Below, in pieces: positions 36,175 through 46,675 of a stretch of 46,675 nt of DNA (position 1 is its first letter; each line of letters opens with the position of its first letter). A program made the translations under genes and the position numbers. This DNA is from Dissophora ornata (taxonomy: Eukaryota; Mortierellomycota; Mortierellomycetes; Mortierellales; Mortierellaceae), in NCBI GenBank assembly GCA_025201705.1, contig MU616742.1:1-46675 (forward strand), given 5' to 3'. The notes beneath the pieces are model-generated. The model was not told the DNA's origin, did no database searches, and saw only the letters and a program-made list of their open reading frames with translations.

Positions 36175-36446
36175 CAAAGAAGCAATGCAACAATAAAGAA
36201 AGAAAGAAACCTACTCTGTGTGGTGCTGTGCATGCAGTACACCCGCCTCGTCTCTTTGCTCTCCACAGTCCAGACACACGCACCCCATACGAGAAGCGCG
36301 TCATTTCTGCTCCGTGCCTGCGCACAAGTCACACACGGACCCTGGGCAATTGTCTGATCGGCCCTCGTTTCTCTCATTCCCCTCTTCTCTCATTCCCCTC
36401 TTCTCCATCAACTCATTCCACCCGACAACACAAATCATCAATCACA

Positions 36447-37854
<1,408 letters not shown>

Positions 37855-37943
37855 ACATGCATAGTTTTAATCGTTTCCGAGCGATGCATTATGTATAAGG
37901 ACGATAGAAATCAACGAAATACATCTCTGTTTCATTTACAACA

Positions 37944-37949
37944 TTTATT
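37944..37949 (-). terminator. Polyadenylation signal of RPN12
   Basis: AATAAA on the minus strand, 89 bp after the RPN12 stop, in the 183-bp convergent spacer with the QPRT gene. Confidence 0.5.
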
Positions 37950-38037
37950 TGTCGATGGATGAAGCGCTCAGAAAAGCCTCCATCTGCGGCAATTCCGTGG
38001 CCGAAGGTAGTTCCCAGAGCGACGAAAATTGTAACGA

Positions 38038-39403
38038 TTAGACGATGCGATCCATATCCCTGGCATAAAACATGGTTTGCTTGATGATCTGGTCTGCAGG
38101 GATGCTGGTTTTCTCATCCGCATCAGAGTGGAAGTATGCCTTTTGCTCAGCTGGATTGACCTTCCAGTTCCTCTAATCGATGACCAGAATTAAGACACAC
38201 GTGTGAATAAGCTGATTCTAGAATTGACAAGGTCTAGGAGAGATGTATTCATGTGGCGGCGGTGACGTCTCAAGCGTTACCTCCTTTGCAAAGTTCAGGA
38301 TTTCTTCCATGTTTGTAAAGAACAATAGTGTTCCTGCATCCTTCAATGGCAGGCTAGTGTAAGCTTTTTCGCTACAGCTTGCAATCTCATTCCTAAGAAC
38401 ATCCGTGGTTCCAATTGAAAGCTTTGTAAATATCTCTATCGCGACATGACCAAGATGTATACAATGACAGAGACCATCCTCTCCTGTAGATGGATTTACC
38501 TGATTGTGCCCATCAGGATGTCAATGAAAAAGAGGTACTCCTTTGAGGGAACCTCTGACCTTGAGCTCCAGACTCTGTTGTAACTGCCCTCCATGAGTGA
38601 CTGCTCCAGCTTGACAGGGTGCTGGATCGCAGGGTTGTTGTGCAGCTGCTCTGGCTCGATCATCTCCAGGGCCGTGTGAAAGTCAGAGATCCTGTTCTGC
38701 GACAAGAGGCAAAGCAAGTTGAGGCCGATCAAGTTGTATTTCAGAGAGGAAGCAGGAAGCTCGCTACAAACACCGGAATAAAAAAGCCAGGAGGGTAAGT
38801 GCCTGGGTTGATCTTCGCCATCGTTAAGAAACCTCGCATGGAAAACAAGAGGAAAACATCCATGTCCCTTTACCTGTGGTCATTGTAGTAGGTTTGGAGT
38901 TGAGCCATATATCTCTCGAAAGAAGGAATGTCCTTTGTGCGAACACTCCACTGAGCTCCAATCTCAAGAACATCGCCTACAGATGATCCCATGTTTAAAC
39001 AACGAAAACAGCGTGAGTTCCTTGGATGGCTCCAGCAAGTGCACCTCCAGCTACTTAGCAGCCTAAAGGCTGAAGCGTTGGATTGTGAAATAAAGCAGCC
39101 CCTCATCCTTACGGGCCAAAGTGAGCTCCTCGATGTTGTTGTGCTTGTCCTCGTGTGTCAGGTATTGCAACTCAATCAAGGCGATCTGTTTCAAGAGAAG
39201 GGTGGGATGAAATTAGAACCCTTCAGCAAGTGCGTGTGTTTTCCACTGCATGTATAGATGCATTCCATGACAGCGATCGTTGCTGGACATTGGCGGACCT
39301 TGAGCTGCGAAAGGTATTGTCCACACTTGGCAAGGTCGGGGTTGGGCGTGTTGTACTCCTTGCTGAGTGCCTGTGCCAAACGCTTGACTTCGGTGACGGC
39401 CAT
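38038..39403 (-). CDS. RPN12: 26S proteasome regulatory subunit Rpn12 (PSMD8)
   Basis: Lid subunit of the 19S regulatory particle, last to join during lid assembly. Exons 39403-39299, 39185-39113, 38976-38874, 38763-38500, 38392-38281 and 38172-38038 join to 263 residues (human about 257 for the short form, yeast 274). Diagnostic stretches are [19 protein letters not shown] near residues 23-41, [20 protein letters not shown] near 63-82, [19 protein letters not shown] near 106-124, and [11 protein letters not shown] near 149-159. The PCI region occupies the C-terminal half. The start [13 protein letters not shown] matches the family N-terminus. A possible upstream gene on the same strand ends 208 bp before this ATG, leaving a short promoter. 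Confidence 0.95.
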
Positions 39404-39610
39404 AATATATATGTTTTGGTTGCTGCGGCGGGTAGAGAAGGTTGAGTTGAAGAGAAGGAGGTGGGGTGGAATCGATGGAAAGATGAATGAACAATGTACG
39501 CGCGGAGAGGATTTCGTGCTCAATGGCGACCTGGGGTTGCATGCGAGAAAGTCTGGGAGGATTTAAACAAAAAACGCGTAATGCGAAGGTGTCAACGTCA
39601 CTGGGAAACT

Positions 39611-40205
39611 TTATTTCCAACCCAAACTCTTCTGGCTGGTGCCAGGCGACGGGGCGTTTAGTTGAGGTCGATCCAAGTGTGCACGCGCATCGTCCTCACT
39701 CGCGGTCTGGCACTCGGAATCAAACACGTTCCAGCTGTGTCCACCGCCGCCGTCTAACCTAGAATATCGAACGGTAGATCTACAAGATAAAGCCTCTATT
39801 GCTCTCTGCAGAGTCAGCAGCGAGCAGTAAAAGTTTTATCTTTTCACTTACTATCGAAACGAATGGAAAACTGGCCACAAGACTTCTTGAACAACCATCC
39901 CCGCTCCCGCGTCGGTGCTGCGTAGGACTGAGCGCTGAGGATATAGCGTCGGGCTGATCGACTGTTGGTGTCCGTTGTATCCCGTTGCTGTTGGGACCAG
40001 AGTCAAAGTCAATTGGGTTATTGGCCCCTCCACATGGGAATAAATATCCATGAGAAAATGGGTGACGAGCTGGACTAGAGGCGATATATTCCAATGTCCC
40101 CCCGCTTAGGCATAGTGACAAAAGGTTCGTTGGGTCGGACTCATTTCCAGTCCATGACGCTAAAGGGCAGAAGCAGGATGTTACGATTCCAACTACATCT
40201 CTCAT
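39611..40205 (-). CDS. Possible two-exon gene of unknown function
   Basis: A reading frame from the ATG at 40205 stays open to a GTAAGT donor (exon 40205-39852, 118 codons). It resumes in phase after a 46-nt intron containing CTGAC 10 nt before its TCTGCAG acceptor (exon 39805-39611, 65 codons with TAA). The result is a 182-residue protein with no motif I recognise. It has a Cys-containing N-terminus (VTSCFCPLASW), a YLFPCGGANN segment, a Gly run (DGGGGHSW) and a polar C-terminus. Codon choice is less C/G-biased than in the neighbours, which weakens the case. The splice signals and preserved phase support it. An alternative is an acceptor at 40160 with an upstream first exon. It may be a lineage-specific gene or chance. 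Confidence 0.35.
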
Positions 40206-40687
40206 TCATGGCTCCTCATTACTCAAATGTGCGCGATCTTGTAACTTTGACCAGCAGAGAGTAGAGTGGATGCATAAAACATATTCTCAGTGTCAACTGC
40301 CTCTCTCTCTCTCTCCTTGCCTCGATCATGCTCCTACAATCTCTTAATATAACATATCTCGCTCAAGTCCTTTTTCTTTCTCTTCTCTTCTGCCCTTGAC
40401 CTCTCTTTCCTCTCGTTCTCTCTTTCTCTCGTTTACGCCCTGCCTGCCCTCTTGACGACAGAAAGAAAGAAGGTGCTCAAGTATATCCTATTGAAAAATT
40501 CCCCGCAGCGCAAGCCAAAAAAGCAAAATTAATAGTTCTCCCCCTGAAGCACGACGCGTCTTTCCTCAGCCAACCACAATCGAGCTACGGAAACACCCAA
40601 AAAAAGCAACCCCTCCCACCTCTACTTATCGGCATCCATAACCATACCCATCCCCTGTAACCTCATACCCAGTCCTCTTTTCTCGCC
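40206..40687. promoter_or_regulatory. Kinase promoter and CT-rich leader
   Basis: 482 bp. It contains a CT microsatellite around 40300-40316 and strongly pyrimidine-rich sequence from 40365 to 40440, typical of the leaders in this window. The last 50 bp are C/A-rich up to the ATG. No other gene is visible. Confidence 0.5.
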
Positions 40688-43428
40688 ATGAACACCGCTG
40701 CCCCCACCCCATCGCACACGCATACCCAGCAGTCCCAAGACGCATCAGCCTATGTCCGATCAGACGCTTATGCTGCAGAGAGGATCTCTGCACAGGAAGC
40801 CATGAAGGGCATGAGAATTAGCGAGCACCAACAGGTACGCTCCGTCCCTCTCCATGTTATTAATTTTCACCTTCCTACCCTTATCGAGAGCAGATATTGA
40901 CATATACTAGATATCATCCTTCAATAGAACAATCGCAGAAGAAAGTCTAGCGAGACTGACGAAGTGTACGGCGCCTCGCGTGTGGATCGCCACTTGGCTA
41001 GTCGAGCCCAGAGCGTCCGCGAGTCCTCCAAGCCCTACACGGAGGTAGGGTTCAGCAACTGTGCAAAAAAAAAAAAAAAAAAAAAAAACTAAGCAGCCAA
41101 CATTAATCCAACCCTTGCGATTCATACGTCATCTCGAATGCTAATCTCATCCGTCTCTCCCACGTCGTCGCATCATTTCGTCATCCTATGTAGAAGGAAC
41201 TTCCCCTGAAAGTCGTTTCGGCTGAACGTCGACGATCGAAAGCAGAGTGCTCCCCAGCCATAACCACCCCTACGGCCGTCGCCTCAGAACTGGACGCCAT
41301 CAACAACAGCACTAACAATAACAGCAGCAACCAAAACGGCGATCACGGTTCTCAATCCCGCCGGCCCCAGATATATTCTCAGGGTTCACACGATCAAGGA
41401 TCTCATTCTGCACCAACCCAACAGTTTCACAACCAAAAGGCTCCTATCCCATCGTCTCCCTCAAACGAGACGAGCGCTGCCCCTCAGCCTCCAGCTTCGG
41501 GACGTCAGTCAAGGCTCAGTAGCGTCAGCAGCAGCAGCAAGGTGAGTGGGACAATCCCGGATTATTGTTTTTTCCCTCGTTCTACACAGGCCTGTACCAA
41601 ACGTCGAAGTCTCTAAATTATATTTCATCCATCATTAATTATAGGAATCTTACAGACGCAAGTATGGTGACATCCAAGGGTATACATACATTGGTACCAT
41701 CGGTCAAGGCAACTTTGGAAAGGTTTTGTTGGCAGAGAACGACACCACTGGCGAGCAGGTAAGCTGGTAGCCATTCATCTGCTTTATCAAACACTTCCAA
41801 TTTCATGAAATTGACATTCGTACCTTTTTTTCATTTCATATAATTCATCACTTAGGTGGCTGTCAAGATTCTGGAAAAGGCGCAGTTCAAGAGCGAACAG
41901 CAGCGACTTCATGCTACACGGGAAGCACGCTTGATGGCGACGTTGAGACACCCTAACATTGTCGACGTCAAGACCGTCATGGAGGACGAGTACAGGATCC
42001 TGATCGTCATGGAGAATCTCACGGGAGGAGAGCTGTTTGATTATATCTCGAACAAGGGCTCATTGGACGAGAAGGAAGCTCGCCGCATTTTCCAGCAGAT
42101 CGTTCTAGCGATTCACTACTGCCACGAGGTAAGCAATCCCCTTTTTTGCACGAAATGTTAGAGGTGTCTGAGATAGAGTCTCACGCTTTTCGCCCGCCCC
42201 TGTAGAACAATGTTGTGCACCGCGACCTCAAGCCCGAGAACATTCTGCTCGATAGCGAGCGCAATGTCCGCGTCGCAGATTTCGGGTTCGGCAACAACTG
42301 GCACAAGGACCGCCACCTCACCACATACTGTGGCTCACCCTTCTATGCTGCGCCAGAGATGGTCAGCGGCACCCCGTATATCGGACCCGAGACCGATGTC
42401 TGGAGCTTGGGTGTGATTCTCTATGTCCTTGTCTGCGGCCGCCTGCCTTTTGATGCGAGCGATCTGCCTGCGCTCTTTGCGCAGATCAAGCGAGGAAACT
42501 ACCAGAAGCCTCGCGAAGGATCTATTGGTAAGGGGCGTTGTCACGTTATTGTCTCTGTCATCAAACAACAAGCATATCTTAAACAATGTCGCGTTTCTTG
42601 TTTCCTGCAGATGTTTGCTCGCTGATCCACCGTATGTTGACCGTTGATCCTAAGCGACGCGCCACCTTGACGGATGTGCTCCGATCCCGTTGGATGCGTG
42701 CAGATGGTATGGAGTCAATGATCACCGCGCTCCCTGCCCTCTCGACGGCCCCCAACACGATCCGTCCTTCACCTGTCCGCGCCCAGCAGCAGCAGCAGGC
42801 AAGATCGACAGCGCTCGGCACTCACCATCCCAACAGCGACATTAGCACCACCATTGCCACGCCTACTGTCAATACTGGTCACAATCGCCACTCATACCAC
42901 CCTCCCGGTGCTCGTGAAATGAACCATCACCACCAACAAGAGACCGCTGTTCCGTACCATTCTTATCAACACCAGCATCATCACTCTCACCAGCAGCACC
43001 TACAAGTCCAGGCCCCTGCCCGCGACAGCGATGACCAGATGAGCGACGTCTCACCCTCCATGGCCAGCTCTCCAACTGAGACCATGGCGACGATCTCACC
43101 CAGCACTCCCGTAGGCCCCGCTTCCAGGGACGACGCTCTCTCTGCAGCTGTGGCCGCTGGCAATAATCCGACCTCATATCAGAAACGGCCCAATCTCACC
43201 AACGGTAGTTCGTATGACGAAAAGCATCAGCATCACCCTTACAAGCACCATTCTCGAACCAACTCTGTCTACGGAGGAGGTGGCAATCAAGCGCCTGAGA
43301 ACGTCATGGTTAACATGTGTCCGTCGAACGATGCGCTCATGGATGGCTTTGATTCTTCCTTGAAGAAGAAGAGAAAGGCTTTGACAAAGCTTCGTCAATT
43401 CTTTCGCTTTGAAACCAACAAGGTCTAG
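40688..43428 (+). CDS. CAMKL-type serine/threonine protein kinase
   Basis: Protein kinase of the AMPK/SNF1-related CAMKL group. Exons 40688-40834, 40928-41044, 41194-41541, 41645-41758, 41856-42128, 42206-42527 and 42611-43428 give 712 residues. A Ser/Gln/Asn-rich N-terminus of about 210 residues precedes the kinase domain: glycine loop GQGNFGKV (224-231), VAVK with Lys246, HRDLKPEN (338-345), DFG (358-360) and APE (382-384). In the activation segment, HLTTYCGSPFY, Thr373 aligns with the Thr phosphorylated by LKB1-type kinases in AMPK. The C-terminal 240 residues are low complexity, rich in His, Gln, Ser and Pro, with a basic KKKRK near the end. I see no UBA or KA1 domain. Closest types are NIM1/NUAK/SNRK-like or yeast YPL150W-like kinases; the exact subfamily is open. 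Five of six introns are in phase 0. Confidence 0.92.
41065..41088 (+). repeat. A24 run in a kinase intron
   Basis: Twenty-four A, 20 bp after the GTAGGG donor of the second intron. Confidence 0.85.
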
Positions 43429-43608
43429 ACAACGACATGGTAATGAATAGCTCGAGGGTAAAAAAAACGCAACTCTACTCCTTCCCCCCAGGTGAGCAGA
43501 GAAGGCGAGAAGGGGAATTTAGTTGAAGTGCGCATACGCGAAATATAGTGGCGAGCACGACATCGATCTGGTATCGATGTAGACACGGCATATTCGATTA
43601 GTTTCCTT

Positions 43609-43644
<36 letters not shown>

Positions 43645-44046
43645 CTAATATCGCATTCATTGTAGAGAATTGAGCTGCCCAGCTACACTTAATGTCTGGA
43701 CTGATAGTAATAAAGAAAGACATTCCAGAAAGAGGCAGAGGACCGCGATTGCGAGGAACTTTTCATTTTCCCTTTCGTGGCCACATCCATTGTCTCACCA
43801 CCGCCTTCGCACAAAGAGAGCGCGTGACCACAAGTAACGCTCACACACACATTCCTGAAATCGAGGCCCACAGCAAATCAAATCGCCAGTACCTGTCCTG
43901 ACCTGGTGTGGCCTTTGGATAACGGAAAACCCCCTTTACTTCCCACACACTGAATAGCAAATGCTACGTGTTTATTATATCTGCAGATTTCTGTTGTAAA
44001 GATGAAAGCACCAACACGCTCCCTCCGAAGACTTTTCTAAGCTGCC
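43429..44046. other. Convergent spacer of kinase and UBC4 with T31 tract
   Basis: 618 bp without a supported gene. T31 at 43611-43641 is the only strong structure. Short ORFs on both strands (60-69 codons) overlap each other and lack motifs. The interval should contain both 3' untranslated regions. Confidence 0.6.
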
Positions 44047-45441
<1,395 letters not shown>

Positions 45442-45850
45442 TGGATGGGAGGATGATGATCGTGAATTGGGATGTCGGTGGTGATGAGAAGAGAAAAGAA
45501 AAGAGAAGAAAAAAAATGGAAAAGTGGGCAGAACTCGTGAGCAAAGGGAATATTGGACAAACAGCGCCTCTTCGCCATCATCATCGACCCTTCTGTACCA
45601 CAGCAGCCACATCTGCTCGGGTTCCTATTCGTCATCGGTGTACATTTCACGTACACAAACGTAGATCCTTTCTTGAATCCTTCTGAAGTGTGCAATAGAA
45701 ATCGCTAGATCATCAGCGAACCTTCCACTGGATCCCACGGCTTCCAAGGCAAAATGTTTAGCTTAGTCATTTGGCCACCTTCCAGCTTAACAAATGCCCA
45801 TTCTTAGACCATAATAGAAACCGCCACAAAGATACTGCCTCCCATTATGC
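45442..45850. promoter_or_regulatory. UBC4 promoter and leader
   Basis: On the minus strand the first 80 bases upstream of the ATG are C/T-rich, as in other leaders here. ORFs in the interval lack motifs. The exact transcription start cannot be seen. Confidence 0.45.
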
Positions 45851-45980
45851 TTGCGATGTCTCCAGTTGAGTCAAGAATTCCACAAGATGACACGACAAGC
45901 GCTAGGATATGCGTTTAATGGGGTGGCATTCGTCTTTCTAAGAAAAAACGACCATCTTATGGTTATTTCCGACGCATCCT

Positions 45981-46675
45981 ATTCATCTCGTGGGCTATGT
46001 TACACACAGATCAAGTGCTACTACGTCTGTGCTCCCCATCACAGTTGTGTCCCCTGGCATATCAGTAATTCCATGACACTTTTCCCATTCGATGGTGACT
46101 TTGCACCTTCTGTTCTGGATCTCGATACTTCGACGAAACATTTAACCATGCACGTAGCGATCCCCTTTGTCTTGAATAAGTGCTTCAATGGATTTGCCAT
46201 GGACTTTACTGTCAACTCATGGTATATGTCCTGAACCAGCCAGTCTTCCAGATAATCCAGCTCTCCTTCATCCTCGGAGTTGTTCTCTCCTTATCTTCGA
46301 ATCTCAGCGACTCCACCGATCCGTACCTCTAACGAATTCCAACTTGTGTCATCGTTGACAATGCGGCACGTCAGTGGGTTACGCCTCGAGGGGTCGCGTC
46401 CTTTCTCTTTTGCTTTTTTGACCTCCTTCAAAGTCTTCTTGGACTTCTTCCAAGTCCTCCAGCCAATATTGTTGACATTTGCGACCGCATCGGTCCATTT
46501 CTCTCTCGTTGAGCTTCCAACGGCATTGGGCACCTCCAGATATGCCGAGTTTCTTCTTGTCCTTGTCCGCACACTCGACATTAGTCGGCCGGGTATAATT
46601 CTGGCCGCCAGCGCCTCATGTATGATAGCGTTGGGAGCAGGCCTTGCAATTTTTCATTCTGTGCGCCCGCTTTTG
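45981..46675 (-). pseudogene. Decayed or split coding region of unknown family
   Basis: From the window edge to 46291 one minus-strand frame is open after a TGA at about 46653. It includes a 96-residue stretch from the ATG at 46581 that is rich in Lys/Arg (KKSKKTLKEVKKAKEKGRD). It ends at a TAA, but the same frame reopens at once with an acidic protein-like stretch (ENNSEDEGELDYLEDWLVQD). Near 46220 a different frame takes over (VDSKVHGKSIEALIQDKGDR, then one stop, then KVTIEWEKCHGITD...VVALDLCV) and ends near 45990. Interruptions by stops plus a frame change suggest a degraded gene or mobile-element remnant, or undetected introns. I do not recognise the family. Confidence 0.35.

Noticed and set aside
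45851..46234. 127-residue + strand ORF at the right end
   Set aside because: No motif, composition like non-coding sequence, and the minus strand of the same region gives more protein-like frames.

Overview
This is a nuclear segment of a filamentous, early-diverging fungus; I infer Mucoromycota, probably a Mortierella relative. The genes are rich in short GT-AG introns, codons mostly end in C or G, and 5' leaders are long and CT-rich. Gene models were built by hand by joining exons. For each complete core gene model the exon lengths sum to a multiple of three and give a protein of normal family length.

Layout. 69-431 (+) is the 3' end of a secreted LPMO-like gene. 719-3432 (-) is a long-chain acyl-CoA synthetase ending in a peroxisomal SKL signal. 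A 2.2-kb divergent spacer separates it from 5601-13673 (+), the multifunctional acetyl-CoA carboxylase ACC1. Convergent to ACC1 lies 13893-25036 (-), the giant lipid-transfer protein VPS13 in 16 exons, with a 10-N assembly gap in one intron and one GC-AG intron. Next is 25815-27070 (-), a SET/NAP-family histone chaperone, head-to-head with 27380-32424 (+), a 21-exon M16 metallopeptidase that includes an 8-nt micro-exon. Sixty bases later comes convergent 32485-34670 (-), a DEAD-box helicase like DDX20/Gemin3. It is head-to-head with 35049-36174 (+), a syntaxin-8-like Qc-SNARE. 36447-37854 (+) is quinolinate phosphoribosyltransferase. 38038-39403 (-) is proteasome subunit Rpn12. 39611-40205 (-) is a possible two-exon gene of unknown function. 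40688-43428 (+) is a CAMKL-type protein kinase. 44047-45441 (-) is the ubiquitin-conjugating enzyme UBC4/UBE2D with a 5-nt last coding exon. The right end (about 45980-46675) holds open but broken reading frames that look like a decayed gene.

How the genes relate. Most are conserved housekeeping genes. The first 25 kb is notable for three adjacent lipid genes: activation and peroxisomal use of fatty acids (ACSL), malonyl-CoA synthesis (ACC1) and bulk phospholipid transfer (VPS13). UBC4 and Rpn12 both act in ubiquitin-proteasome turnover. I saw no CRISPR, tRNA, rRNA, intact transposon or secondary-metabolite cluster. The most unusual signals are very small exons, homopolymer A/T runs up to 54 nt, a histidine at the SNARE zero layer, and the two unassigned coding-like regions near the right end.
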